Assembly: GCF_014904705.1 (NCBI RefSeq)
Contig: NZ_JACZCQ010000002.1
Location: 186,001 to 250,000 of the forward strand
Length of the DNA: 64,000 nt
Origin: Nisaea sediminum
Lineage (GTDB): Bacteria > Pseudomonadota > Alphaproteobacteria > Thalassobaculales > Thalassobaculaceae
Direction: 5' to 3'
In this document: positions 1 to 8,137 of the stretch, piece after piece
How the letters are laid out: the number at the start of each line of letters is the position of its first letter
How positions within the stretch are numbered: the stretch's first letter is position 1
The notes under the pieces: generated by a model
Seen by the model: the letters and a program-made list of their open reading frames with translations, nothing else
Told to the model about the DNA's origin: nothing
Databases searched by the model: none
Program-made: the position numbers and the translations under genes

Positions 1-2
1 CC

Positions 3-1124
3 CTTGCTGCGACGGCACCCGGAGCCTTGCCGCCGGTCGATCCCGCCCTGCCCTGCGCCATGTTCGCCACCTCCGGAACGACACGCGCGCCGAAACTTGT
101 GATGCATTGCCAGCGGGCCATCGTGCAGCACGGCAAGGATTCAGGTTCGGCGCTCGGCTATACCGATGCGGATGCCGTCATGCTCGGCGCCCTTCCGCTC
201 TGCGGCGTCTTCGGATTCTCCCAACTCATGGGCGCGCTGGCGAACGGGCGGCCGACGATCCTGATGGATGCCTTCAATTCTTCCGACGCACTGGAGTTGA
301 TCGAGCGCCACAAGGCGACCCATTTCAACGCGACCGACGACATGATCGTCCGCATCCTCGACGAGGCGAAACCCGGGCAGCTCGCGTCCCTGCGCGAGGT
401 CGGTTTCGCCTCCTTCTCCGGAACCAATGCCGAAGCCCTTGTCGAACGTGCCGAGCGCGAGGCCGGCGTGATCCTGCGCGGCCTCTTCGGCATGAGCGAA
501 CTGCAGGCCCTCTTCGCCGCCCAGCCCGCCGGCCTGCCGCGCCTGGAGCGCGCCAAACCCGGTGGCCATCCGGTTTCTTCCGAAGGCCGGGCACGCGTCT
601 GCGATCCTGAAACGGGCGCAGAGCTTCCTGTCGGAGAAATGGGCGCCCTCCAATTCAGGGGACCGAGCCAGTTCGTCGGCTATTTCGAGGATCCGGACGC
701 GACGGCCGCCGCCGTCTCCGAAGACGGCTGGTTCTCCGCCGGCGATGCCGGCGTGATGGAGCCGGACGGCCGATTTCACTTCAAGGGCCGCATGGGCGAC
801 ACCATGCGCCTCGGCGGTTTCCTCGTCAGCCCGCGCGAGATCGAGGGCGTGCTCGAGGACCATGCGGATGTCGCGAGCGCCCAGGTCGTCGGCGTGCAGG
901 CGAGCGACGGCCCGGTCGCGGTCGCCTTCGTCATCGCGGCGACCGGCCGGACGGCAGATCCCGAGGCACTGCGCGCGCATTGCGTGGCGCAGCTCGCGAA
1001 ATACAAGGTGCCGCGGCTCGTCCTTCCGGTCACCGAATTCGCGACCGTGACCGGCCCGAACGGAACCAAGGTGCAAAAGCAGAAATTGCGGGAAATGGCG
1101 GAAGCGGCGCTCAAAGGCGCCTGA
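3..1124 (+). CDS. Acyl-CoA synthetase (AMP-binding enzyme), 5' partial
   Basis: The reading frame is open from the left edge, so the true start lies outside the window. The visible 374 codons begin just before the adenylate-forming phosphate-binding motif (TSGTTRAPK). They continue through the ANL-superfamily middle region (GMSE, then the hinge and Gly-rich FKGRMGDTMRLGGFLVSP segment) to a C-terminal lid with the expected late lysine region (NGTKVQKQKLRE). The enzyme should activate a carboxylic acid with ATP and transfer it to CoA. The substrate cannot be read from the sequence. The gene ends 15 bases before the tRNA-Arg gene on the other strand. The family is clear; medium-chain or aryl substrate choice is unknown. 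Confidence 0.85.
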   Translation, partial: LAATAPGALPPVDPALPCAMFATSGTTRAPKLVMHCQRAIVQHGKDSGSALGYTDADAVMLGALPLCGVFGFSQLMGALANGRPTILMDAFNSSDALELIERHKATHFNATDDMIVRILDEAKPGQLASLREVGFASFSGTNAEALVERAEREAGVILRGLFGMSELQALFAAQPAGLPRLERAKPGGHPVSSEGRARVCDPETGAELPVGEMGALQFRGPSQFVGYFEDPDATAAAVSEDGWFSAGDAGVMEPDGRFHFKGRMGDTMRLGGFLVSPREIEGVLEDHADVASAQVVGVQASDGPVAVAFVIAATGRTADPEALRAHCVAQLAKYKVPRLVLPVTEFATVTGPNGTKVQKQKLREMAEAALKGA

Positions 1125-1139
1125 CAGGCCGGATATTGG

Positions 1140-1213
1140 CGACCCCGGCAGGACTCGAACCTGCAACCGTCGGATTAGAAGTCCGGTGCTCTATCCAGTT
1201 GAGCTACGGGGCC
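1140..1213 (-). tRNA. tRNA-Arg (TCT)
   Basis: Read on the minus strand, the segment folds as a cloverleaf. The acceptor stem GGCCCCG pairs with CGGGGTC (one G-U). The D-arm has the usual GCTCAACTGGATAGAGC pattern. The seven-base anticodon loop TTCTAAT carries TCT, and the T-arm has GGTTCGAGTCC. The CCA end is not encoded. The anticodon reads AGA (and AGG by wobble) arginine codons. Confidence 0.95.
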
Positions 1214-1229
1214 GCGAAACTCTGAAAAA

Positions 1230-1544
1230 TCAGTGGGTCCAGGTGCCCCAGGTGGCGAAGCGGTCGGCGGCGAAATTGTCGGCATAGCCTTTCGGCTTCA
1301 GCTTGCGCTTGTGCTCGCCCTGGATGATGTAGTCGAGCCCGTGCTTCTTGGCGTAGGCGACCGCCTCTTCCTTGGTCTCGAAGGTCAGACGGATCTGGTT
1401 CTTGGTGTCGCCGCTGCTGACCCAGCCCATGAGGGGTTCCGGACGCCGCGCGGTCTCGAGTTCAGGCTCCAGCACCCAGCGCTTCGTCTTGGCCCGCCCC
1501 GACTGCATGGCGGTCTTGCTCGGCCGGTAAATCCGCACGGTCAT
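1230..1544 (-). CDS. ETC complex I NDUFS4-like accessory protein
   Basis: This is a 104-residue protein of the ETC complex I conserved-region (NDUFS4-like) family. That accessory subunit of NADH:ubiquinone oxidoreductase is found in alphaproteobacteria and mitochondria. The family signature is the central MGWVSSGDTKNQIRLTF segment followed by a lysine-rich stretch and the closing NFAADRFATWGTWTH. The length matches bacterial members. It is a stand-alone gene, with tRNA-Arg downstream and a lipoprotein gene upstream; the main nuo operon is not in the window. A GAGAGAG-like ribosome site precedes the ATG. Identification is firm. Confidence 0.92.
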   Translation of the reverse strand: MTVRIYRPSKTAMQSGRAKTKRWVLEPELETARRPEPLMGWVSSGDTKNQIRLTFETKEEAVAYAKKHGLDYIIQGEHKRKLKPKGYADNFAADRFATWGTWTH

Positions 1545-1655
1545 GGCATTCTCTCTCCTCGTCCCCGAGATGCCTCCGGACCTTCTCGGTGCCCGGAAGT
1601 CACAGCTTCGGTTCCGTATCGCTCAAAGGCAGGCGGAGGTCAATGCGGCTGACGT

Positions 1656-2195
1656 TCAGCCGGGCGTGCGGACGATCTTCGGTCCGAGATTCGAGATCAC
1701 GTCCCGTGCATCGTAAGCGTCCGTGCCCTCGGCTTTCAGCTCGGGACCGCCGATCACGATCTCCGCGACGGCCTCGTACCGGGTCACAGGTATGCTGTCC
1801 GACGGACCGGCGAACATGCTCTGACGGAAAAAGTATCCGCCATGATGGCCGTAATAGCCGAATGATCCGAAACCGAACGGATAGAAATCATGGTGAATAT
1901 AGCGCTCGTTCTTGTCGAGATCCCGCGCCACGACGACGAAATGGCTTCGTCCCTTTTCAAGGGTCAACTCGGCCGCACGGTATAGCAGATAGGTCTCGAC
2001 GGTTTCCCTGTCCGTCACCGAGTTGCCGCTGAAGCTGACCCGGTATCTGTCCTGCTCGATTACACTGTCTTTGAAGCCGAAGCGCTCGGATGCCGGAGCA
2101 TAAGGGGTCGGTGTCGAACAGGCCCCCAGCATCGCGGCGAGGACGAAGCCCCCGAGCAGTTGGGTCATTCGCCGTGCCGGCAGATCTGTTCTCAT
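1656..2195 (-). CDS. CC0125/CC1285-family lipoprotein
   Basis: This is a 179-residue protein with a short basic N-terminus, a hydrophobic stretch and a lipobox ending in LGAC, so it should be lipidated and envelope-anchored. The body has the pattern of the alphaproteobacterial CC0125/CC1285 lipoproteins: RYRVSFSGNSVT, then RETVETYLLYRAAELTL, then a tyrosine/glycine-rich loop and a C-terminal AEIVIG strand. The frame is open for 54 further codons upstream. I chose the ATG at 2195 because GGGAGG lies just before it and the signal sequence starts there. Function is unknown. It is monocistronic. Confidence 0.8.
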   Translation of the reverse strand: MRTDLPARRMTQLLGGFVLAAMLGACSTPTPYAPASERFGFKDSVIEQDRYRVSFSGNSVTDRETVETYLLYRAAELTLEKGRSHFVVVARDLDKNERYIHHDFYPFGFGSFGYYGHHGGYFFRQSMFAGPSDSIPVTRYEAVAEIVIGGPELKAEGTDAYDARDVISNLGPKIVRTPG

Positions 2196-2313
2196 GACAG
2201 GCACCTCCCGAATGCGGAGCTTTCCGGACAGAATAAGACGACAATAGGTCTCATTCTCAATTTCTGCCATCCACACGGGTCGCCGGAGCGCGAACAGCCT
2301 CACAAAGTGATGA

Positions 2314-2390
2314 TGGTCGGGGTGGACGGATTCGAACCGCCGACCCTCTGCTCCCAAAGCAGATGCGCTACCAGACTGCGCTACACCCCG
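2314..2390 (-). tRNA. tRNA-Pro (TGG)
   Basis: On the minus strand a 77-base cloverleaf runs from CGGGGTG to CACCCCG plus A and an encoded CCA. The D-arm is GCGCAGTCTGGTAGCGC, the anticodon stem CTGCT/AGCAG encloses the loop TTGGG with anticodon TGG, and the T-arm is GGCGGTTCGAATCCGTC. It decodes proline CCN codons. Confidence 0.95.
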
Positions 2391-2640
2391 ACATGGCTCA
2401 AAAGCGCGGAATTCCTAACTTCTCCGTCAATCCCGCGCAACAGTTCATTTCCGCGCTCCCGAAATTGTCCCCGAGACAACAACGTTCGGCGGCTGCGGAC
2501 GTGACAGAACGGCAAGCGGCCACTGTCAATTCGCCTCCGCTCATTCTAAAACCGTGCGGAGCCGGATGCAGGCGGAACGAGTTCAGGCCGCCCCTTACCG
2601 CCGCCCAAGCAATCGCCGACGTCCGTGACGGAGAACAAGC

Positions 2641-3513
2641 GTGTTCATCAACATCGTGAATATCGGGAACCGCTTCAATCTCTACCGCAACCTCTATCAG
2701 CTTCTCTATGCGAGCCTCACGGACCTCGGCCATCAGGTCCGGGTCTCGGACAACGCCATCGAGGCCGGCGCCCTCAATCTCATCGCGCCGCCGATGGCCT
2801 TCCGCCTGAAGGAACTGACGGACGCCATGATCAAGGGCGGCGTTCGCTATGCCGTGCTCGGTGTCGAGCTGTTCGACGGCTTTTCCCATCTGACGCAGCC
2901 GGGCCAGGATCAGACGGATGAGGAATTCAGGCGCTTTGTCGGCAATGCCGCCGCCGTCCTCTGTCTCTTTCGCCAGGACGTTCCTCTCTACGCACCATTG
3001 ACGGAGCGCGCCCATTATCTGCGTTACGGCTTTCATCCGGCTGTCTCGGAGATTCCCTCTCTGAAGGAGCGACCGATCGACGTCTTCTTCTTCGGCGACA
3101 CATCCGCCTATCCGGACCGGAAGCGGGTCCTCGAAACGCTTTCGGCACGGGGCCTCAAGGTCGTGACCACTGAAAACGCCGGTGCGTCCAATGCACCCGA
3201 CGACCTGGTCCGCAATTCCCGCGCCGCGCTGGCAAAGGTGAACCTGAACCTCGCGCATGGACGGCACGCGAGCCCGCAGCGCGTCGTCTATCTCGCCAAC
3301 AACGCCATCATGCCGCTGTCGGACGCGACGGAGGATCCCGACGGTTATCTGGAGGCTGCAAGAGTCTTCCCGGATCGCGACGCCCTGATCGAAGGCTGCC
3401 TCGAGGCATGCGGCGCCGGCAGATGGATCGAAGACGGCAGCGAAGCCTATGATATCGCGGCGCGCCATCCGATGACTGTGCTGCTGGCGGAGGCCCTCGA
3501 AAAGCTACACTGA
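2641..3513 (+). CDS. Glycosyltransferase-like protein (CgeB/GT1-like)
   Basis: This is a 290-residue soluble protein with no signal peptide. It resembles the CgeB/glycosyltransferase group-1 type fold: two Rossmann-like halves, a mid-protein RPIDVFFFGD strand that is typical before the second domain, and a closing NNAIMPLSDATEDPDGYLEAA stretch resembling the nucleotide-sugar end of such enzymes. The donor and acceptor are unknown. The start is GTG at 2641, with GGAG about eight bases upstream. It converges on the DUF192 gene with an 11-base gap. A putative sugar O-methyltransferase lies two genes on, on the opposite strand, which fits surface glycan work but does not prove it. Confidence 0.5.
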   Translation: MFINIVNIGNRFNLYRNLYQLLYASLTDLGHQVRVSDNAIEAGALNLIAPPMAFRLKELTDAMIKGGVRYAVLGVELFDGFSHLTQPGQDQTDEEFRRFVGNAAAVLCLFRQDVPLYAPLTERAHYLRYGFHPAVSEIPSLKERPIDVFFFGDTSAYPDRKRVLETLSARGLKVVTTENAGASNAPDDLVRNSRAALAKVNLNLAHGRHASPQRVVYLANNAIMPLSDATEDPDGYLEAARVFPDRDALIEGCLEACGAGRWIEDGSEAYDIAARHPMTVLLAEALEKLH

Positions 3514-3524
3514 TCGGGACCGGA

Positions 3525-4007
3525 TCAGCGCGCGGGCTCCAGCGTGGCGTGCTCGACGCGATCCCCTTCCCTCAGACCGAGCCGCGCCACGGTTCCGGCG
3601 ACGACTTCGAGAACCGCCTTCACCCGCAGCCGCGAGGATATGACGTCGGTCGAATGCGGAACGGCCCGCTCCGCAATATGAAGAATGGTTCCGTCACGGT
3701 CGAGGAACAGCATGTCGAGGCTGACATAGGTGTTCTTCATCCACATCGAAACCTTGGCCTTTCCGGGATAGATGAAGAGCATGCCGGCATCATCCGCCAG
3801 TTCCTTGCGGAACATCAGGCCGCGCGCCCGCGCCTCCGGCGTATCCGCGACCTCGACAGAAAAAACATGCTCCTGTCCGCCGCTCAGGATCACCAGTCGC
3901 GACGTGCCGTCCGTCGCGTTCGCCGGTCCCGCCGCTCCAAGCGCGATCAATCCGAGCAGGATGACGCGAAGAAACTTTCGGAAGCTGCTCGTGGGGTGCT
4001 GTTTCAT
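3525..4007 (-). CDS. DUF192 family secreted protein
   Basis: This is a 160-residue protein with an N-terminal signal peptide (hydrophobic core VILLGLIALGAAG, cleavage near ANA). The DUF192 domain has the family hallmarks: VEVADTPEARARGLMFR, then GMLFIYP, then VSMWMKNTYVSLDMLFLDRDG and a closing VLEVVAGT segment. The family folds as a small beta-barrel and is usually exported; no enzymatic role is established. It sits 30 bases downstream of the sugar O-methyltransferase gene on the same strand and may be co-transcribed with it. Confidence 0.9.
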   Translation of the reverse strand: MKQHPTSSFRKFLRVILLGLIALGAAGPANATDGTSRLVILSGGQEHVFSVEVADTPEARARGLMFRKELADDAGMLFIYPGKAKVSMWMKNTYVSLDMLFLDRDGTILHIAERAVPHSTDVISSRLRVKAVLEVVAGTVARLGLREGDRVEHATLEPAR

Positions 4008-4037
4008 CGTTTCGTCCAGATGTCAGGCAAGAAGTTT

Positions 4038-5129
4038 CTAGGCGGTCAGGGAAGCGAGCGCGGCACGGAAACCGTCGCCCGGCGGTCCGCGACGCAGCGA
4101 GAGCGCCACGATGTGGGTTTGCCAGGGCAGCGGCATCGGTGGAGAGACCATGGACCAGCTCTCATCGAAGGGATATTCCGCGAGCCGCACCACATCCCCC
4201 GATGTGCTCTTCTCCAGCGCATTCACGCAATAGAACTGCCCGTTCGATTTCGCCACCCGCTCCACGGTGCGGATATAGTCTGTAACGACGGATACCGGCA
4301 TCTCCATGAAACTGCGGATGTTCGCCGCCAGATCCACGTATCCCTCCGGCACCCGTTCCGCCAGCGCGGCCGGAAGCAGGAGATAATCCGCACGCTCGAG
4401 AGCTGCCGCCATATCGTCCCGGGCGCTCCCAGCGCCAAGTATCGCCGCCCCCGGCTCCGCCTGGCTGAGATAGTAGCGCTGCACCGCATTCACTTCCGGA
4501 AGATCCAGAAGGATGCATTGCAGATCCGGGATAAGCTTCCGCAGCTTCGCGGCGAGCGATCCGTACCCCGCGCCGATCTCAAGATAGACCGGGCGAGCCG
4601 CGCTGCCCCCCGTCCCGAAGTCGAAGAGTTTCTTCAATTGCACCGCGAAGAAGACCTGACTGATGTCGTTCCAGTCCGCCTTCATATCCCGGCCATCGAT
4701 CGGAACAGCCGGTGGGTTTCCGATGCTGCATTCCGACAGGAACGCGACCTCCTCCCAACTCAGAAGTCCCGTGACTTTCGCCATGAAATCGGCAATCCGG
4801 ATCTGCACCGCCCGTCCGTCGAAGCGCCAGGTCTTCGCCTCTTCGAGCACCGCGTAGGACGGCAGCATCTCCCGTTTCCCGCGTCCGTTCCCGGTATGGA
4901 AACTGTCGTCGAAACGGTAGCTCACGCCCATCTGCCGGAACCTCGGCCAGAGCGCCTCGGTCCGGATCAACCTGTCGAAATCCGGGCGGAAGATATCCCA
5001 GTGCGCGCCGCGCGCACTTCGTTCGCCGATCTGTTTCGCCGCTTCGAAATCCTTCAGCATTTCTCGAAGCACCGGCTGATCCGGGAGATGCGAGGTCGGA
5101 GCGATCAGGATGGTCTGGTCCGAATTCAT
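4038..5129 (-). CDS. Putative sugar O-methyltransferase
   Basis: This is a 363-residue protein whose core is an AdoMet-binding Rossmann motif (VYLEIGAGYGSLAAKL, near residue 180), followed by the acidic LLDLPEV turn that binds the ribose hydroxyls. The N-terminal 160 residues and overall length match the 'putative sugar O-methyltransferase' family found in glycan loci. It should methylate a sugar hydroxyl on a surface or secreted polysaccharide. That is known for relatives only by association. The DUF192 gene follows on the same strand, with a glycosyltransferase-like gene beyond it on the other. Confidence 0.75.
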   Translation of the reverse strand: MNSDQTILIAPTSHLPDQPVLREMLKDFEAAKQIGERSARGAHWDIFRPDFDRLIRTEALWPRFRQMGVSYRFDDSFHTGNGRGKREMLPSYAVLEEAKTWRFDGRAVQIRIADFMAKVTGLLSWEEVAFLSECSIGNPPAVPIDGRDMKADWNDISQVFFAVQLKKLFDFGTGGSAARPVYLEIGAGYGSLAAKLRKLIPDLQCILLDLPEVNAVQRYYLSQAEPGAAILGAGSARDDMAAALERADYLLLPAALAERVPEGYVDLAANIRSFMEMPVSVVTDYIRTVERVAKSNGQFYCVNALEKSTSGDVVRLAEYPFDESWSMVSPPMPLPWQTHIVALSLRRGPPGDGFRAALASLTA

Positions 5130-5209
5130 ACGTTCTTGCTCAATTCAGATCGGGGAACACAGGCGGACGCATGACCTTGCAGGCGGCCTTCCAGCTAGCG
5201 CAAGAACCA

Positions 5210-6385
5210 TCAGTCGGGATGCCTGACAAGACGCGCCAGGTCGATCACTTCGGAGCGGACGGCTCCTTCGTTCGGCCGGTCGGCCAGGGTCGCGAACCAA
5301 TGTTCCGGCGGGTTGCGGCCGCGGCTGTGGTTCCAGAACAGCTCCCGCAGAATACTCTCTCCCGCCGGACCGATTTCGATGTCCCGCGGATCATGGCCGT
5401 TGAGTGTCGCCCATATGCCGGTCCAGCAGCGCGCCACGGCCCAGGGATTGTAGCCCCCTCCTCCAACCACCAGAACCCGGGGTGCGAGCTTGGTGAGGCG
5501 GGAAACCGCTTCCCAGAGCGCGTTGTTCGACAGCTCCAGCTTGCTCTGCGGATCGTCCGCAAGCGCGTCGCATCCGCTCTGGATCACAACCGCCTCCGGA
5601 GCGAATGCCTCGACGACGGGAACCACGCCTTCCTCGATCAGATAGCGGAACTCGGTATCGTTCAGGCCTTTCAGCGCCGGGAAGTTCCGCGCCATGCCGC
5701 CGGCGCGGTCCACGGCAGAACCGGTACGCGGCCAGCGGTCGTCCTCGTGGATCGAGACGGTCAGCACCCGGTCCTCGTCATGGAAGGCATCCTGCACACC
5801 GTCGCCGTGATGGGCATCGAGGTCGATATAGGCGATGCGGCCGAGCCCGCCGTCGAGCATCGCCAGAATGCCGAGCACCGGATCGTTGAAGAAACAGAAG
5901 CCGAACGCCATGTCCCGGCGCCCGTGATGGGTCCCGCCGGCGAGAGAATGTATGGTCCCGCGTTCGACCGACGCGAGGGTCCGGCCGGCCAGCAGCGAGG
6001 CGCCGGCGGCCGTCGCCGGTCTGCTGAAGATCTCCGGAAAGACCGGGTTTCCGGCACGGCCGATATTGTACTTCTCCTTGACCTCGTCGCTGACCCGCCC
6101 GTCCCGCTCGGCCGCCATGATTGCGGCAATGTAATCGGGCGCATGGAAGCGTGAAAGTTCCTCCGGAGAGGCGACAGGGCTGTCGATGAAGAGATCGTCC
6201 GATAGCAGATCCAGTGCGCGCGCGAGATCCATGACCGGCGTCACGCGCTGGATGGATAGCGGATGCTTCACGCCGTAGCGCGAACGCCGGTAGATCTCGC
6301 TCCCGATCATGACCGGCCGCTGCGGAAACGCAGGCGGGATCAAGGCTCCGGGCTGAGGCCCTTTATCGGCGGTCAACAGGCTCAT
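5210..6385 (-). CDS. Histone deacetylase-family hydrolase (AcuC/acetylpolyamine type)
   Basis: This is a 391-residue zinc amidohydrolase. The HDAC-fold signatures are in order: GGTHHG (residues 150-155, the two charge-relay histidines), FFND, DLDAHHGDGVQ (zinc ligands D190 and H192), GCDAL (third zinc ligand D273) and GGGGYN with the transition-state tyrosine Y312. In bacteria such enzymes remove acetyl groups from polyamines, acetoin-pathway proteins or other small amides. The ATG overlaps the stop codon of the upstream flavin monooxygenase by four bases, so the two are translationally coupled. That suggests an amine or amide metabolite as substrate (inference). Confidence 0.88.
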   Translation of the reverse strand: MSLLTADKGPQPGALIPPAFPQRPVMIGSEIYRRSRYGVKHPLSIQRVTPVMDLARALDLLSDDLFIDSPVASPEELSRFHAPDYIAAIMAAERDGRVSDEVKEKYNIGRAGNPVFPEIFSRPATAAGASLLAGRTLASVERGTIHSLAGGTHHGRRDMAFGFCFFNDPVLGILAMLDGGLGRIAYIDLDAHHGDGVQDAFHDEDRVLTVSIHEDDRWPRTGSAVDRAGGMARNFPALKGLNDTEFRYLIEEGVVPVVEAFAPEAVVIQSGCDALADDPQSKLELSNNALWEAVSRLTKLAPRVLVVGGGGYNPWAVARCWTGIWATLNGHDPRDIEIGPAGESILRELFWNHSRGRNPPEHWFATLADRPNEGAVRSEVIDLARLVRHPD

Positions 6386-7863
6386 GCCATCCTGCCGATG
6401 ACCGGTTTCTGTGGTGCAGCCTGCCCATCCTCCCCGGGGAACAGGAATTCGGGCAGATCATATGCCTTCAGGCTGTCCCAGTGTTGCGCGACATCCTCCG
6501 TGAAGAGGTCGCGCACGATGCCGGAGACGAGTCGAGGCACCGCGAATTTCATCGCATTGATCGAGGAGCCCGACGGCCCGAAACTGAGCGTCGCGCCGAA
6601 GGTGAAGAGCCGCACATGCCGCAGCCATCCGGCAGTTCCAGGTTCGCGCTCCTGAAACGCATATGTGGGATCGAGATAGGGGTAGCGTCCCAGTCTCGGG
6701 TTCTCCTCCCCTGCCGGCGGCTGAAACCGGTCGCGCCAGAGGGCGGCATGCGCCGCTATGTCCGAGAATTCGGGAACGGCCGCAAGATCGATATCGAAAC
6801 CGGTCCCGACGATCAGGAAGTCAGCTTCAAGTTTCCGCTTCGGAGTGACGATTTCAACCCGTCCGTCCCGCACATCGCAGGAAAGCCAGGGCGCCCCCGT
6901 CAAGAGCTCGAACGCGTCGTGCCGCGCCGTGCGCTCCCAGGTCTCCTTCGGAAAGGCCTCGCGGAGGGTCAGCAGATGGTTCATGAATCGCCAACGCCAG
7001 GGGTCGTCGAGCTCGGCGAAATGGCCGAGAAATCCGGGGAACGACAGCCACTTGAACGGCTGAACCCTCTGCAGTTCCTCACGCCGGCAGCAGACCGTCA
7101 CGCGAGCCGCCCCAGCCTCCAACGCCGTCGCCGCATTGTCGAACGCGGACGCGCCGGCACCGAGCACCGCGACGCGCCGTCCTTTCAAGGACTCGAAATC
7201 GATGTCCTCAGAGGCATGCGCCCAGTATTTCCGGTCCAGCGCGGCAATCTCGGGCGGCGTCCACCATTTGCCGGGGCTTTCGATACCGGTCGCGATGACG
7301 ACCTTGCGCGCAAAGACGGTCTCGCGGGCCCCGGATCCGGTTTCGACAAGATCCACCGAGATCAGGTCTCCGGACACCAGCGGCGAGATCCGTTCCGCCG
7401 AAACGCCGTTTTCGATGCGGATCTCGAGCACGCGCCTGAGCCAGAGGAGATAGGCGGCCCAGTCCTCTTTCCAGATCTTGTTCAGTTCCACCCAACGCAC
7501 CTCTCCGTGCTGCGCCACGAACCACGCGCGAAAGGTCAGGGATGGAATATCGAGGTCCGGACCGTTGACCTGCTTCGGCGATCGCAGCGTCGGCATGCGG
7601 GCGTAGGTCATCCACGGCCCCTCGCGCCCCTCCGGCGCACGATCGACGATGCGCACGCGTTCGATCCGCGCCCGCTTCAGCGCGTGGGCAATGGCGAGGC
7701 CGCCCTGTCCGCCGCCGATGACAAGCACGTCGAGCGCCGTGTGCCCGTCGGGTCCGGTCCGCTCAGGGATCCAGTTCGCGTCGGGATAGGAAATGCACCC
7801 GAGATCGTCGCGGACCCGCGCTTCAAGCGCTTCAAGTCCGATGGGCGGTCCGGCGTCGCTCAC
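6382..7863 (-). CDS. Flavin-containing monooxygenase-like NAD(P)/FAD oxidoreductase
   Basis: This is a 493-residue protein with two dinucleotide-binding motifs: an N-terminal FAD site (VIGGGQGGLAIAHA, about residues 48-60) and an internal NADPH site (VLGAGASAFDNAAT, near residue 235), followed by an ATGIESPG-type loop (191-198) and an IVGTGFD segment near the C-terminus. This is the layout of class B flavin monooxygenases and related N- or S-oxygenating enzymes. A strict FMO fingerprint is not evident, so the reaction is uncertain. It is the first gene of a two-gene unit with the deacetylase. Its start lies about 115 bases from the TPP riboswitch on the other strand. Confidence 0.75.
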   Translation of the reverse strand: MSDAGPPIGLEALEARVRDDLGCISYPDANWIPERTGPDGHTALDVLVIGGGQGGLAIAHALKRARIERVRIVDRAPEGREGPWMTYARMPTLRSPKQVNGPDLDIPSLTFRAWFVAQHGEVRWVELNKIWKEDWAAYLLWLRRVLEIRIENGVSAERISPLVSGDLISVDLVETGSGARETVFARKVVIATGIESPGKWWTPPEIAALDRKYWAHASEDIDFESLKGRRVAVLGAGASAFDNAATALEAGAARVTVCCRREELQRVQPFKWLSFPGFLGHFAELDDPWRWRFMNHLLTLREAFPKETWERTARHDAFELLTGAPWLSCDVRDGRVEIVTPKRKLEADFLIVGTGFDIDLAAVPEFSDIAAHAALWRDRFQPPAGEENPRLGRYPYLDPTYAFQEREPGTAGWLRHVRLFTFGATLSFGPSGSSINAMKFAVPRLVSGIVRDLFTEDVAQHWDSLKAYDLPEFLFPGEDGQAAPQKPVIGRMA

Positions 7864-7978
7864 ATGATCCCCGCAGAAATATGTTTCCCGGCCTTCTAGG
7901 TAGCGCGCTTCGGCGCCGTCATCCAGAGGAGCGGTATCGTCCGCTTGCCTTCACCGCGAAGCTCGCCCATTATCTGCC

Positions 7979-8063
7979 GCGTTCAGGGGAGCCGCGTCGG
8001 CGGCTGAGAGGTTCCGGAGGGAACGACCCTTAACCTGATCCGGGTAATGCCGGCGGAGGGAGA
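7979..8063 (+). promoter_or_regulatory. TPP (thiamine pyrophosphate) riboswitch
   Basis: The conserved THI-element cores are all present on the plus strand: GGGGAGCC at 7987-7993, CTGAGA at 8004-8009, a variable GTTCCGGAGGGAAC hairpin, GACCCTTAACCTGATC, then CGGGTAATGCCGGCGGAGGGA ending near 8061. The RNA should bind thiamine pyrophosphate. The GGAGGGAG at its 3' edge can serve as a ribosome site, so control is probably translational (inference). The genes behind it are a thiamine-precursor transporter permease and binding protein, as expected. Confidence 0.93.
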
Positions 8064-8068
8064 GCCAG

Positions 8069-8137
8069 ATGATTGACGGCACACGGCCGCGCACTTCACC
8101 GACAAAACGTCCTGACATGTGCGCAGAGTGCCGATGA
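8069..8137 (+). CDS. Possible 22-codon leader ORF between riboswitch and permease
   Basis: An ATG at 8069 sits about eight bases after the riboswitch's GGAGGGAG and opens a 22-codon frame ending in TGA at 8135-8137. The stop overlaps an ATG of the permease frame (8134) in an ATGA arrangement, which would allow re-initiation. The predicted peptide is basic and ends MCAECR, with a CxxC pair. Whether it is translated is unknown. It could be a spurious frame created by the riboswitch ribosome site. Its spacing is better than that of the permease's GTG at 8119. Confidence 0.35.
   Translation: MIDGTRPRTSPTKRPDMCAECR

Noticed and set aside
1140-2390. tRNA-Arg and tRNA-Pro genes as possible integration sites of a genomic island
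   Set aside because: No integrase, no duplicated tRNA 3' end and no change in base composition are visible around them.
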